Below are positions 1 to 9,672 of a stretch of 64,000 nt of DNA, piece after piece. The notes below the pieces were generated by a model that had not been told where the DNA came from, did no database searches, and saw nothing but the letters and a program-made list of their open reading frames with translations. A program made the position numbers and the translations under genes. The DNA is from Myxococcales bacterium. GTDB lineage: Bacteria; Myxococcota_A; Polyangia; Nannocystales; Nannocystaceae. Position 1 is the stretch's first letter. Each line of letters starts with the position of its first letter. The stretch is taken from contig JACKDU010000003.1 in NCBI GenBank assembly GCA_020633335.1, positions 372,001 to 436,000 on the forward strand, in the 5' to 3' direction.

Positions 1-2
1 GC

Positions 3-800
3 TCGTGGCTCCGTCACCTCTCGATCGCCTGCGGGATCTTCCTCGGCGCCAACGCCCTCTTCGCGCTCCTCTACCTCCTCGATCCCGGCTGCATCGCCAA
101 CGCCGAGGCCGGCTCCTTCGCCGACGCCTTCTTCTTCTCGGTCCAGACGATGTCGACGATCGGCTACGGGGCGATGACCCCGGTGACCCGCTTCGCCAAC
201 ATCCTCGTCACCTTCGAGGCGCTCTTCGGCACCCTCCTGGTCGCCGGCCTCACCGGGGTCACCTTCGCCAAGCTCGCGCGGCCGACCGCCAAGGTGCTCT
301 TCACCCGCTGGCTGGTGATCCAGCCGCGCGACGGGGTCCCGCACCTGATGGTGCGGATGGCCAACTGGCGGCACAACAACGTCGTCGAGGCCCGCCTGCG
401 GATGTTCACGCTCCGCATGGAGCGGACCCGCGAGGGCGACACGATCCGGGTGCCGGTCGAGCTCGAGCTGGTCCGCAACCAGACCGCGGTCTTCTGGATG
501 AGCTGGACGGCGATGCACCGGATCGACGAGCGCTCGCCGCTCTACGGCCCCGACGCGCTCGATCGCCTGCGGGCGGAGGGCTCCGAGATCTTCCTGATCT
601 TCACCGGCATCGACGACACCTTCTCGGCGGCGATCCACGCCCGCCACCGCTACCGGATCGACGACATCGTCGCCGGGGCGCGCTTCGCCGACATCCTCAA
701 GGTGCTCCCCGACGGGACCCGGCTCATCGACTATCACAAGTTCCACGAGGTCGTGATGATCGACGGGTCCGAGGGCCCCCGCGCCCCTGCGCGCGAGTGA
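3..800 (+). CDS. Inward-rectifier K+ channel (KirBac type), 5' truncated
   Basis: The gene is cut by the window edge; the open frame runs from base 3. It encodes a hydrophobic segment, a pore helix and the potassium selectivity filter TIGYG at about base 159. A second membrane helix follows (ANILVTFEALFGTLLVAG), then about 180 residues of soluble beta-rich C-terminus. One pore plus a C-terminal immunoglobulin-like cytoplasmic domain (GVPHLMVRMANWRHN, ELELVRNQ) is the bacterial Kir architecture; the family forms tetrameric inner-membrane K+ channels. The first membrane helix is partly missing. An internal ATG at 150 lies inside the filter and cannot be the start. The family call rests on the filter and the domain order. 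Confidence 0.88.
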   Translation, partial: SWLRHLSIACGIFLGANALFALLYLLDPGCIANAEAGSFADAFFFSVQTMSTIGYGAMTPVTRFANILVTFEALFGTLLVAGLTGVTFAKLARPTAKVLFTRWLVIQPRDGVPHLMVRMANWRHNNVVEARLRMFTLRMERTREGDTIRVPVELELVRNQTAVFWMSWTAMHRIDERSPLYGPDALDRLRAEGSEIFLIFTGIDDTFSAAIHARHRYRIDDIVAGARFADILKVLPDGTRLIDYHKFHEVVMIDGSEGPRAPARE

Positions 801-903
801 GCGGCCGGGCGCGCCGGGCTGGCCGCCTGCGCGCACGTCAATGTCCTCGGGGACAGGTCGTTTCCGACCAGCCAGGCGATCGTGCCGACGTCGACGCGGC
901 CGA

Positions 904-932
904 TTGACGGGGAGCGCCGACGCTGCTTCGAT
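904..932 (+). promoter_or_regulatory. Sigma70-like promoter for the DUF4157 gene
   Basis: TTGACG at 904-909 and TTCGAT at 927-932 are separated by 17 bases and lie 17 bases before the ATG at 950. The -35 is good and the -10 is poor (3 of 6). Confidence 0.4.
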
Positions 933-949
933 GGCCCGGGGAGGTGGCG

Positions 950-3166
950 ATGACGCGGGAGCGGAGCACATCGACGACGCAGGAGGCCGAGGGGTGGAGC
1001 CCGACGAGCGCGCCGGCGGGCCGGCGGCGCGAGGCGCCGATCGGCAACCAGGCCCTCCAGCGGGCGATCACCCGGCGCGGCGAGCTCGCGGTCGCGGCCC
1101 CCGATCACCCGGGGGAGCGCGAGGCCGACGCGGTCGCCGCTCAGGTCGTCCGCTCGCTCCTCGGCGGCGGGCCGGCGGCGCCCCGGCCGACCCAGGCGGG
1201 CGCGGCGATCCAGCGCAAGGGGGAGCCCGGCGCGGCCGCGACGACGCTCCGCCCGGCGATCGCTGGCGAGGTCGCGGCGGGCGGCGGCGGTCGTCCGCTC
1301 GCTCGCTCCTACCGCGCCCCCCTCGAGCGGGCCTTCGGCGGCGCCGACTTCGGCGGCGTCCGGATCCACGACGACGCCCGCGCCCACGCCCTCAGCCGCT
1401 CCCTCGACGCCCGCGCCTTCACCCACGATCGCGACATCTACTTCGCCCGCGGCGCCTTCCGCCCCGAGACCCGGGGGGGCCTCCACGTCCTCAGCCACGA
1501 GCTCGCACACGTCCTCCAGCAGGGGGGCCGCAGCCGCGGGACGATCCACCGCTATCACGCGGCCGTGCCGGCGAGCAACACGAGCGAGGACGAGGTCTCC
1601 TTCACGGTCAGCGGCAGCAACGTCTTCACCCATCAGGTCGAGGGCGAGCACGACTTCCTGACCGACGACTCGGTCGAGCGGGCGAAGAAGGCCGAGTCCG
1701 AGCGCACGGCGCTTGAACGGCCGCTCCAGGCCAAGCTGGCGACGACCGCTCCGGAGAGCGTCGCCCTCAACATCTCGGCGGGCGGCCACCTCGCGGTCGA
1801 GTCGCTCGGGTCCGACAAGAAGCAGGCGAAGGCCTACTACACCTCGGCGGAGCGCCTGCAGACGACCAACGAGGCGCTCGAGCGGGTCCGATCGGCCTTC
1901 CGGATGCGGGCGGTCTCCGGCCACACGATCAGCGTACGGACCACCGGCTCGCGGACGCTCCAGAAGGTCGAGCCGGAGAACGTCGACACCGACGTGCGCG
2001 GCACCGACATGGTGAGCAACCAGCAGTGCGTCGACATCTCCAAGGTCGTCGGCGGGGCCCACCGGACGGGGAAGGAGCGCGAGGCCCGGGTCCGCGACGC
2101 GGTCGGCACGGTCAGCCCCGAGCTATCGGGCATGCGGAGGCTCCTCGGGAGCACGGAGCTCGGCGGGGTCAAGGAGGCCAAGGGCAAGGAGTACGGCAGC
2201 CTCCGCGACACCGAGACGTACATCGACGGGATCAAGGACAAGCCCGAGGGCAAGGACCTCGTGCCCTTCGCCGCCAAGCTCAAGGTGGTGCGCGAGGCGA
2301 TCCGCGACGGCCTGCCCGCGCCCACCGAGCTCCGGGACTTCGTCACCTCCTTCCTCACGTACCAGGAGTGGAGCGAGGTCGACGCGTTTCGGATCATCCA
2401 CGCGGCGCTCCCCGAGTCCCAGGCGAAGAACCTCGACGGCCTCTTCCGCGAGCTCCTCCTGGTCCTCCAGCGCTTCGCCCTCTACACCACACTCAAAGCC
2501 GGCTCGTCGCCCGAGCTCGCCGGGAGCGCGGGGATCAACGAGGAGGCGCGGCCGGAGGTCGGCGACGCCTACAAGATCTCGTACCTCGAGTTCGAGCTCG
2601 GCAAGTGGAACTACCACTGGGCCGGCGTCGTCGCCCGCGACGGTGACGACTCCGTCACCCTCGAGAACTACACCCGCGACAACGCCAAGCGGATCGGCAA
2701 GACGGCCGATCCCCGCTGGTACTTCCAGATGTACGGCGTCGGCGATCAGTCCTTCCACCGCGTCCACACCGGTTCGAGCGGAGTGACGGTCACCCAGGCG
2801 GTGCGCACCGTGGACTCGACGACGTCGACGACGCCGGCGTCGGTGACGACCTCGAAGGAGATCGGCGAGGCGATCGCCAAGGCCCGCTTCGCGCTGATCA
2901 GCGGCTCGGTCGGCCGCAAGAGCAACGCCGACTACCTCAAGTGCCTGCGCCTCCTCCGGGAGTGCGAGGCGAAGGCGATCGAGGCGCGCCACAACCCCGA
3001 GGTCTACCGCTCGATCCTCGATCTCATCCCGGAGATCGAGAAGGCGGCCACGGCCGCCAAGAGCACGAAGTGGTTCGACACGGGGACCAAGCGCAACAAG
3101 GCGCTCACCAACCTCAAGACCGCGCTCACCGAGATCGAGACCAAGGTCCGGAGCGCGCTCGCCTGA
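950..3166 (+). CDS. DUF4157 (eCIS core) protein with conserved C-terminal domain
   Basis: 738 residues. ATG at 950 is chosen over GTG at 944 because GGGGAGG (938-944) sits five bases before it. About residues 120-192 form the DUF4157/eCIS-core domain: AFGGADFGGVRIHDD, then the metalloprotease-like SHELAHVLQQ near 182-191. In this family such domains mark toxins or cargo associated with extracellular contractile injection systems. Around 550-605 is a second motif block (YHWAGVVARDGDD, TLENYTRDN, WYFQMYG, QSFHRVH) that I recall from other DUF4157 proteins. The remainder is not recognised. No contractile sheath, tube or baseplate gene is in the window, so cargo status is inferred from the family only. 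The N-terminus is disordered and Arg/Ala-rich. Confidence 0.85.
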   Translation: MTRERSTSTTQEAEGWSPTSAPAGRRREAPIGNQALQRAITRRGELAVAAPDHPGEREADAVAAQVVRSLLGGGPAAPRPTQAGAAIQRKGEPGAAATTLRPAIAGEVAAGGGGRPLARSYRAPLERAFGGADFGGVRIHDDARAHALSRSLDARAFTHDRDIYFARGAFRPETRGGLHVLSHELAHVLQQGGRSRGTIHRYHAAVPASNTSEDEVSFTVSGSNVFTHQVEGEHDFLTDDSVERAKKAESERTALERPLQAKLATTAPESVALNISAGGHLAVESLGSDKKQAKAYYTSAERLQTTNEALERVRSAFRMRAVSGHTISVRTTGSRTLQKVEPENVDTDVRGTDMVSNQQCVDISKVVGGAHRTGKEREARVRDAVGTVSPELSGMRRLLGSTELGGVKEAKGKEYGSLRDTETYIDGIKDKPEGKDLVPFAAKLKVVREAIRDGLPAPTELRDFVTSFLTYQEWSEVDAFRIIHAALPESQAKNLDGLFRELLLVLQRFALYTTLKAGSSPELAGSAGINEEARPEVGDAYKISYLEFELGKWNYHWAGVVARDGDDSVTLENYTRDNAKRIGKTADPRWYFQMYGVGDQSFHRVHTGSSGVTVTQAVRTVDSTTSTTPASVTTSKEIGEAIAKARFALISGSVGRKSNADYLKCLRLLRECEAKAIEARHNPEVYRSILDLIPEIEKAATAAKSTKWFDTGTKRNKALTNLKTALTEIETKVRSALA

Positions 3167-3180
3167 GCGAGCGCGGCGGC

Positions 3181-5595
3181 TCATGGCGAGATCGTGTTGG
3201 TGTACTCGACGTAGTCGCGGCAGGGCTGCCCGCGGAGCGAGGGGCAGGGGGGCAGCGGCGTCTTGATCTCGGACCCCGGGAGCACCGGCAGGACGACGCT
3301 CGAGGGGTGGGCCTCGTCGTGGCCGACCGTGTGGATCGTCCCGTCGGGGACGTCGGCGACGATGAAGGTCCACGACGGGCGCGAGCCCCCCGGCGTGTCG
3401 ATCGCCAGGCGGATCGACGAGCCCGCCCGGAAGGCGTGGGCGAAGGGGAAGAGCTCGACCCGCACCTGGATCCACTCGCCGGGCACCAGCGGCGCGGCGT
3501 CCTTCTCGAGGTGGGTGTGGATCGGCCGGAGCTCGGTGCTCTCGGGCGCGAGGCCGCGGTGGCTCGCGCGGAGCCAGCCGCTCTGGACGTAGATCTCCTT
3601 GCCGTCGGGGCGGACCTCGCTGAGGTTGACCTCGAGGTCAGCCTCGGTCGCGGTCGAGCGGATCCAGAGATCGACCGAGCCCGGCCCGACCATCACGGTG
3701 TCCTCGGCCAGCGGATCGCTGATGAAGACCGCGGCCTCGCCGGGCGCGTCGTGGGCCCACTGATAGGGCGGCAGCGACTTGTTGACGTCGCCCGAGGGGA
3801 GCGAGGTCGTCTTGGCGAGGGCGGGGTTGAAGACGTAGTCCGCCGAGCCGCCGTCGGGATCCGGCGGGGTGTCGACGAGGAGGCCCTTCGGCGAGAAGTA
3901 CCAGCGCCGCGGCGTGAGTCCGGGGGCCGGCCACGAGGGGAGGTGGATCTCCCAGCTAGAGCGCGGGAGGCCGGGATCCTCGTCCGGGTGGGCGCCGGCC
4001 TCGAAGAGGATCCGGACGTCCTCCTCGGCCTCGTAGGAGGCGAGCGCCTGGTCGAAGGAGCCGGACATCAGGAAGCGATCGGGCGGGATCTCGAGGGCGG
4101 CGCCGAAGTAGCTCTCGAAGAGGAGCGGCGCGAGGGTGCGGACCAGCGGCGGGATCTCGGGGATCTCGCCGCGGACGTAGAACGAGAGGAAGTTGTGCCA
4201 CTCGATCAGGATGTCGGGGGTGTAGCCGTCGGCGTGGACCCCGTTGTAGCCGGTGTAGCGGGTGATCGGCGCGCTCTCGAAGGCGCCCTCCCAGAGGCCG
4301 GTGAACTGGCCGCCGGTCTGCTCGTCCTGCCAGGCGCCGGCGGTGAAGACCGGCACCTCGATCTTGTTGACGAAGCGCTGCGGGCTCAGCGGGTCGCCGA
4401 TCGTCGCGTCGTAGAAGGGGTACATCAGCGCCTTCTGGATCGTGTCGACCTTCTGGCCGTGGAGGAGCTGGTTCTCCGCGCAGGTCGCGTCGCCGCCGTC
4501 GATCTGGCCCTGCTCCCAGCCCTGGCCGAAGGGCGCCGCGCCGTCGAGGACGTTCTCGGCCCAGGCGAGCGCGAAGCCGTCGTTGAACATCCCGCCCGGG
4601 GCGAGGGTCGAGGTGACGGTGTCGGAGAAGACCGAGAGCGGGGTGATCGCCGCGAGGCTCGGCGGCTGGGTCTGGGCGACCCAGAGCTGGCTGAGGCCCG
4701 GGTAGGAGAGGCCGGCCATCCCGACCTGGTTGTCGAGGACCCAGGGCTGGGCGGCGACGGTCTCGATGAGGTCGTAGCCGTCGAGGGTCTGGAGGGTCTC
4801 GAAGAAGTCGTAGGCGCCGCCCGAGCAGCCGGTGCCGCGCATGTTCACGCCGACGGTGGCGAAGCCCATCATCCCGCCGATCACCCCCGAGGGGTGGTTG
4901 GGCATGTCGCAGAGGATCGGCAGCTCCTCGCAGAGGCTCTCGAGGGTGAAGGGATCGGGGATCATGCCGGCGTCGAGCGGCGCCCCCGGCTTCGAGGGCT
5001 CGTAGCCCGAGTAGTTGACGATCGTCGGGTAGGGGCCGTCCTCGATCGGCCCCGGCAGGGTGATGTAGACCGAGAGCATGGTCCCGTCGCGGGTGCGGAT
5101 GTAGCCGAAGCCGGGCTCCAGCACCTGCTCCTCGTAGAAGGTCGGCGGCGGCTGCGAGCCCTGGACCGACATCACCGTCAGCGGCCCGCGCCACTCTTCG
5201 CCGCTGCTGACGACGTAGCCCTCGCCGGGCGCGAGCTCGCGGAAGATCAGCGAGCCGAGCGCGTCGGCGACCCCGCTGGCGATCTCGCTGCCGCTCTGGT
5301 CGCTGAGCACCAGGGTCGCGCCCGGGGTCGCGTGGGTGACGTGGAGCTGCTCGACGCTCTCGCGGACGTCGAAGCTCGCGTTGCCGCCGACGCCGGTGGT
5401 GTCGGTGTCGGTGTCGCCGCCGGTGCCGGTGGTGCCGGTCGCCTCGGTGGCGCCGGTGGTCTCGCTGGTCGAGGCGCTCTCGGTCGCGCTCCCCTCGCCG
5501 GAGTCGCCGCAGGCGACGGCGAGGAGCGGCAGGAGGGCGAGCGCGAGCGGGCGGCGCGTCGAGGCGAGGAGGGGTCGGCGGGCGGAGGTCGGCAC
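3181..5595 (-). CDS. Lipoprotein CocE/NonD-family (S15 peptidase-like) hydrolase
   Basis: About 804 residues from GTG 5595; an upstream ATG at 5682 would add 29 Arg/Pro-rich residues before the signal peptide. A lipoprotein signal ends in LLAVAC, followed by a Ser/Thr/Gly/Asp linker, so the enzyme is probably tethered outside the inner membrane. The catalytic core is alpha/beta hydrolase: nucleophile motif GLSYPGLSQ near residue 295, a candidate Asp in AGAWQDEQ (about 421) and His in NGVHADGY (about 453). The C-terminal third is the beta-rich X-Pro dipeptidyl-peptidase C-domain. Relatives include cocaine esterase and X-Pro dipeptidyl peptidases; the substrate here is unknown. It converges with the DUF4157 gene, 14 bases apart. 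Confidence 0.88.
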   Translation of the reverse strand: MPTSARRPLLASTRRPLALALLPLLAVACGDSGEGSATESASTSETTGATEATGTTGTGGDTDTDTTGVGGNASFDVRESVEQLHVTHATPGATLVLSDQSGSEIASGVADALGSLIFRELAPGEGYVVSSGEEWRGPLTVMSVQGSQPPPTFYEEQVLEPGFGYIRTRDGTMLSVYITLPGPIEDGPYPTIVNYSGYEPSKPGAPLDAGMIPDPFTLESLCEELPILCDMPNHPSGVIGGMMGFATVGVNMRGTGCSGGAYDFFETLQTLDGYDLIETVAAQPWVLDNQVGMAGLSYPGLSQLWVAQTQPPSLAAITPLSVFSDTVTSTLAPGGMFNDGFALAWAENVLDGAAPFGQGWEQGQIDGGDATCAENQLLHGQKVDTIQKALMYPFYDATIGDPLSPQRFVNKIEVPVFTAGAWQDEQTGGQFTGLWEGAFESAPITRYTGYNGVHADGYTPDILIEWHNFLSFYVRGEIPEIPPLVRTLAPLLFESYFGAALEIPPDRFLMSGSFDQALASYEAEEDVRILFEAGAHPDEDPGLPRSSWEIHLPSWPAPGLTPRRWYFSPKGLLVDTPPDPDGGSADYVFNPALAKTTSLPSGDVNKSLPPYQWAHDAPGEAAVFISDPLAEDTVMVGPGSVDLWIRSTATEADLEVNLSEVRPDGKEIYVQSGWLRASHRGLAPESTELRPIHTHLEKDAAPLVPGEWIQVRVELFPFAHAFRAGSSIRLAIDTPGGSRPSWTFIVADVPDGTIHTVGHDEAHPSSVVLPVLPGSEIKTPLPPCPSLRGQPCRDYVEYTNTISP

Positions 5596-6018
5596 GGTGG
5601 TGTCAGAGTGCCGAGGCGGGGGGCGGCGGGCAAGTGTCGGCGGCCGACCCCGAGGGCCGGTCGGAGCGCCCCGCCAGTGCACGTCTTCGGGATTGGAACG
5701 CCGGGACAGGCGCCCGCCCGCGGCCTGCAGGAAGGGGGATCCACGGGGGGCTCGCGGACGATCGCAGGTCGGGGTGTCGACGCGGATCGCGAGATCCTCC
5801 GCGCCGGCGCGACGCTGCCGAGGGCCACGGGGCGTCGTCGACGTCGGCCGGCGACGACGACGGCTCGCCGTCGGCGAGGGTCGATCGTCCGCGCGAGCCG
5901 GGCGACGCTCCGGGGCGCAGGCCGTCGACGCGGCGAGGGTCGAGCGCTCGCGCGACGGCGCGCGCTCCGGGCGACGGGCCGGCGCGCGCCCGGGTTTCCC
6001 CTCGGCTATGATGAGGTG
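5596..6018. other. 423-bp non-coding divergent region
   Basis: Separates the leftward hydrolase from the rightward lipoprotein. Open frames here are arginine-rich readings of CGACG/CGCG repeats with no gene-like composition. The only elements I can point to are a TATGAT hexamer at the right end and a weak CACTCT shortly upstream of the hydrolase start. Confidence 0.6.
6007..6012 (+). promoter_or_regulatory. -10 box TATGAT, leaderless spacing
   Basis: TATGAT lies six bases before the ATG at 6019, so transcription would be expected to begin at or next to the start codon. No -35 match is seen. The intervening GAGGTG could double as a Shine-Dalgarno sequence. Confidence 0.55.
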
Positions 6019-6654
6019 ATGCGGTGGTTTGGTGGGGAGAGTGTGGCCTGGCTCGGTCTCTGCCTGGCGCTCGCCTGCAACGGCGACGACAGCGGGACCG
6101 GCGACATGAGCGGGAGCGGCGACGGATCGAGCGGCGGAGCGTCGACGAGCACGACCAGCGCCGGGTCGGCGTCGATGAGCGCGAGCGCGACGACCAGCGG
6201 CGGGGGGGTGAGCGACTCGCAGAGCAACTCCACCGATCCCTCGGGATCGGCGTCGGACTCCAAGGGGAGCGGGAGCAGCAGCACCGGCGAGGAGTCGGCG
6301 TCGGCGAGCGGCTCGACCGGCGAGGCGACCGACTCGATGGGCGGCAGCGGCGGCTCGACCGGGACCACCGGCGAGCCGATCGCCTGCGCCGACTACCAGG
6401 ATCAGAAGTCCTGCGAGGCCGATCCCAATTGCCAGGCCGTGAGCGGCACGACCTTCGTCTACATCATCAGCGCCTGGTGCCTCGGCGAGGGCGCCTACCT
6501 CGGCTGCATCGACGCCGACATGATCTGCGAGGGCGAGCCCTACACGGTGTGCAAGGGGGACAAGAAGTACCAGCTCGACGGGCTCTGCGCGCCCGAGGGG
6601 GCGATCCCCTGCGCCGACCCGCCGGGCGGGCCCGAGTGGAAGACCTGTCCCTGA
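6019..6654 (+). CDS. Cys-rich lipoprotein with Ser/Thr/Gly linker
   Basis: 211 residues. The signal peptide is MRWFGGESVAWLGLCLALAC, with the lipid-bearing Cys after ALA. A linker of about 90 residues made of Ser, Thr, Gly, Asp and Ala follows. The C-terminal domain of about 90 residues contains at least eight Cys, including ACADYQDQKSCEADPNCQAV, a pattern common in myxobacterial surface proteins. It is likely an exported envelope protein of unknown role. The start is fixed by the lipoprotein signal and by a TATGAT box six bases upstream. The long open frame continuing upstream from here is antisense to the hydrolase and is not part of the gene. Confidence 0.8.
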   Translation: MRWFGGESVAWLGLCLALACNGDDSGTGDMSGSGDGSSGGASTSTTSAGSASMSASATTSGGGVSDSQSNSTDPSGSASDSKGSGSSSTGEESASASGSTGEATDSMGGSGGSTGTTGEPIACADYQDQKSCEADPNCQAVSGTTFVYIISAWCLGEGAYLGCIDADMICEGEPYTVCKGDKKYQLDGLCAPEGAIPCADPPGGPEWKTCP

Positions 6655-6684
6655 GGACAGGGTCTTCGCGGGCCCTGGCCCGCG
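6639..6684. terminator. Tandem hairpins at a convergent gene end
   Basis: A 12-bp stem with one bulged G and loop CTGA spans 6639-6667 (arms GAAGACCTGTCC and GGACAGGGTCTTC). The TGA stop codon of the lipoprotein lies in the loop. A second hairpin, CGCGGGC/GCCCGCG, follows at 6667-6684. No T-tract follows on either strand, so terminator function is inferred from position between convergent genes. Confidence 0.5.
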
Positions 6685-6696
6685 GCCTCGACGGCC

Positions 6697-9663
6697 TCAG
6701 CGGCCGACCGTGAAGCGGCCGACGGTGACGACCTCGCGGGTGTCGCGGAGGCGCATCGTCACCCGCTGATCGCGGGCGTCCGGGGTCGCGAAGCCGGTGA
6801 TGAATTGGAGCTGGATCGTCGTCGCCCCGGCGATGATCTGCTGGGTGTTGCCGTAGAAGTTGGCCTCGACCACGTACTCCCCGGGGATCGCCCTGCGCAG
6901 CGAGAACTCCTCGGGGCCGTAGCCCTCGCGGAAGTCCGGCGACATCCGCCCGCCCTGGCGGGTCAGGCGGTGGGCGTAGTAGGCCTTCTCGCCGTTGGGG
7001 TCGGTGACCCAGAGGTCGATGTCGGTGGCGTCGGCGTCCCAGGTGAGGACGACGCGGAGATCGAGGGGCATCGCCCGCCGCAGCGGTCCGGGGATCTTCG
7101 AGGCGTCGATCGGCGACGACGCGGCCGCGAGGATCGCGTTGAGCTCGATCAGCGCGAGGAGCTCGATCTCCGGGAAGCGGCGGTCCCACTCGCCGCTCGC
7201 CACCGCCCAGAGGTGATCGACCGCCGGCTGGAGGTCGCCGAGGGCGGCGCAGGCGTGGGCGAGGTCGCGGTGGCTCTGGGGCTCCTCGGGGCGCAGGCGC
7301 AGCACCTCCTCGAAGATCGGCCGGGCGAGGTCGGCGCGGCGGGCCTGGAGGAGGCGGTAGCCGAGGATCCGCAGGATCGCCGGGTTCTCGAGCTCCATCT
7401 CCGCGAGGTTGGAGAGGATCCGCAGCGCGAGCTCGGGCATCCTGCGGTCGAAGAAGACGTCGGCGACGTCGAGGAAGAAGGCGGTGCTCCGGGCGTAGTC
7501 GGGGCGCTCCTCGCAGTAGACGTGGTAGAGGCGCTCGTCGGGCGTGCGCCGGAGGCGATCGAGGTAGGGGGCGTCGGGCGTCCACTTCTGGAGCTGGATC
7601 GTCGCGCCGCCGCTGGCCCCCTCGGCGCCGCCCTTGCCGGCGCTCCCCGGCGCCGGCGCTTCGGAGCGGGACTCCTCCATCGGCATCGCGTCCATCATCG
7701 GCGAGGGCGCGGCCATCGGCGGCGGCGGGGCGCCGGCCGGCGCCGGCCGGGCGGCCGCGCGCGCGGCGGGCCGTGACATCCGCCGCGAGCGCTCGGCCGC
7801 CGGCGGCGCCTCATCGGCGGCCTCGAAGTCGACGTCGTCGCTCGCGCCGGCGAAGGCGTCGGCGACCCCGCCGAAGGCGACCACGCCCCCGCTCCGGGAG
7901 AGGTTGTCGGCCGGCAGCGCCGGCTTCGGCGGATCGCGATCGAAGATCCGATCGTACCAGGCGCAGTAGTCCTGGAAGAGCCGCGTGAGCTTGCCGAGGC
8001 GCTCCTGCTCGCCGCGCTGGCGGGTCTCCCAGGCGCCCCGACGGAGGCGATCGCAGGCCTCGCGGAGCGACTCGGGCGGGGCGATGTCGTAGCGGACGTA
8101 GTCGGCGACCTCGTCGAGGATGATCAGCGAGGTCTGGCGGGTGACGATCCCGAAGTCCTGGCCGGTGCGCTCGATGTCCGCCCGGTTCTGGGCGAAGCGG
8201 GGCTCGAGCGCGGCGATCTTGGCGGCCGCCCAGGCCCGGCCGGCGAGCGCCCCGCGCTCCTCGTCGGCGCGGATCTCGAGGTCGATCGCCCGGATCGACG
8301 CGGGGTCGTCGGCGAAGCCGACCCGCGCCTGGAGGGTCGCCACCTGGGCCCGGAGGACGCCGGCGAGGACGAGGCCGCCGACCGGGAGGGGCGCCGGCGC
8401 CTCGGGGAAGAGGTGGGTCGCCTCGCGCGGCGAGGCGGCGAGCTCGAGGAGGCGCTCTCGCTCCTGGGTGAGCTCGGTGACGGCTGCCTCCGGGGACAGG
8501 TGGAGGAGATCGACGTGGGCGCCGCCGCTGCGATCGGCGATCGCCCGGAGGCGCGCGTGGTCGACGCGAGCGGCCGCCGCGATCACGTGGACCGGCGCAC
8601 GCCCGCGGAGGAGCGCGGCCTCGGCCTCGTCGCCCTGCGGGCCGAAGTTGAGGAGGCCGTCGCTCACCAGGATCCAGGCGTCGACCGCCGGATCGGCCGC
8701 GACGCCGGCGAGGGAGCTCGCGCCGTCGGGGACCGTCCGCTCGATCGCCCGCCGCAGGGCGGTCCACTCGCCGCCCTCGACCTTGAAGACCTCGGCCGCC
8801 TCGGCGACGTCGCGGAGGCGGATGAGGCGGACCTCGAGGGGCCCGGGGAGCGCCTTCAGGTAGGCGCCGAGGGCCGCGAGCTCGGCCGGCAGATCACGCC
8901 CCTCGCCGGAGCCCGACGCGTCCCAGAGGAGGCCGAGCACCCGCGGGGCCGGCCGCGGGCGGGTGCGGGCGTCGATCGCCCGCTCCGCCCGGAAGTAGAC
9001 CTTGCCGTCGCGCTCCTCGGTGGTGATCGCCGGCCGATCGCCGGGCGGGAGGCCGATCTCGAGGACCCCCTGGGCCCGGAAGCCCTCGCGGCTGACCTCG
9101 ACGACATGGTCCTGGCGCCATGCCGGAAGGGACAGGCCGAGGGAGTCGCGGGTGACCACCGGCGCGGCCTGGGGGCCGCGGACCGCGAGGCGGAGGTGGA
9201 AGCGGGGGAGGGGCGCGTCGAAGGCGAGGGGGAGGCGGTAGGTCGCGTCGGCGAGCGCCTCCTGGTAGGCGATCACCACCCGCTTGCGGCCGCGGGCCGG
9301 CAGCGGGTAGATCCGCGCCTTGTAGTTGTTGCCCGCGGTCCGCTCGAGGAGCCCGGGGTCGACCCCGCGGCGGACGATCTCCTCGAAGACCTGGCGCCCC
9401 TTGTCCTTGGGGACCGGCACCGCCTCGCGGAGCTCGCCCCGCATGTCCATGGCGAAGCGAATCACCGTGTGGCCGTCGAGGAGCGGGAACTCGAGCTGAC
9501 CCTCGAGGTCGCGGCCGTTGGGGTTGTGAAAGACCAGCTCCCAGGTGGTGACCGCGAGGGCGCCCGAGATCTCGGCCGAGACCCGAAGCTCGACCAGCTC
9601 GATCGGTCGCTCACGCGACGCGAGGGGGACGTGGAGGGTCGGGAGCGGCAGGAGGGCGGTCAT
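6697..9663 (-). CDS. VIT-VWA-TPR-DUF2135 protein
   Basis: 988 residues. The VIT (vault/inter-alpha-trypsin) domain covers about residues 1-135 (FHNPNGRDLEGQLEFPL, ARIYPLPARGRKRVVI). A von Willebrand A domain starts near 235 with the metal-site motif DASGSG. A low-complexity Ala/Pro/Gly/Met segment lies near 630-690, with helical TPR-like repeats at about 710-840 (LARPIFEEVLRLRPEEPQ). The last 115 residues match DUF2135 (DATDIDLWVTDPNGEKAYY, GPEEFSLRRAIPGEY, VEANFYGN). No signal peptide is evident, so it may be cytoplasmic or peripheral. VIT-VWA proteins usually act in binding or assembly; no partner is encoded nearby. The TAGCAT box nine bases upstream supports this ATG. Confidence 0.88.
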   Translation of the reverse strand: MTALLPLPTLHVPLASRERPIELVELRVSAEISGALAVTTWELVFHNPNGRDLEGQLEFPLLDGHTVIRFAMDMRGELREAVPVPKDKGRQVFEEIVRRGVDPGLLERTAGNNYKARIYPLPARGRKRVVIAYQEALADATYRLPLAFDAPLPRFHLRLAVRGPQAAPVVTRDSLGLSLPAWRQDHVVEVSREGFRAQGVLEIGLPPGDRPAITTEERDGKVYFRAERAIDARTRPRPAPRVLGLLWDASGSGEGRDLPAELAALGAYLKALPGPLEVRLIRLRDVAEAAEVFKVEGGEWTALRRAIERTVPDGASSLAGVAADPAVDAWILVSDGLLNFGPQGDEAEAALLRGRAPVHVIAAAARVDHARLRAIADRSGGAHVDLLHLSPEAAVTELTQERERLLELAASPREATHLFPEAPAPLPVGGLVLAGVLRAQVATLQARVGFADDPASIRAIDLEIRADEERGALAGRAWAAAKIAALEPRFAQNRADIERTGQDFGIVTRQTSLIILDEVADYVRYDIAPPESLREACDRLRRGAWETRQRGEQERLGKLTRLFQDYCAWYDRIFDRDPPKPALPADNLSRSGGVVAFGGVADAFAGASDDVDFEAADEAPPAAERSRRMSRPAARAAARPAPAGAPPPPMAAPSPMMDAMPMEESRSEAPAPGSAGKGGAEGASGGATIQLQKWTPDAPYLDRLRRTPDERLYHVYCEERPDYARSTAFFLDVADVFFDRRMPELALRILSNLAEMELENPAILRILGYRLLQARRADLARPIFEEVLRLRPEEPQSHRDLAHACAALGDLQPAVDHLWAVASGEWDRRFPEIELLALIELNAILAAASSPIDASKIPGPLRRAMPLDLRVVLTWDADATDIDLWVTDPNGEKAYYAHRLTRQGGRMSPDFREGYGPEEFSLRRAIPGEYVVEANFYGNTQQIIAGATTIQLQFITGFATPDARDQRVTMRLRDTREVVTVGRFTVGR

Positions 9664-9672
9664 GCGTCGGCG

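Noticed and set aside
2941..6018. Long plus-strand frame running into the lipoprotein at 6019
   Set aside because: Antisense to the CocE-type hydrolase. The lipoprotein signal peptide and TATGAT box mark the true start at 6019.
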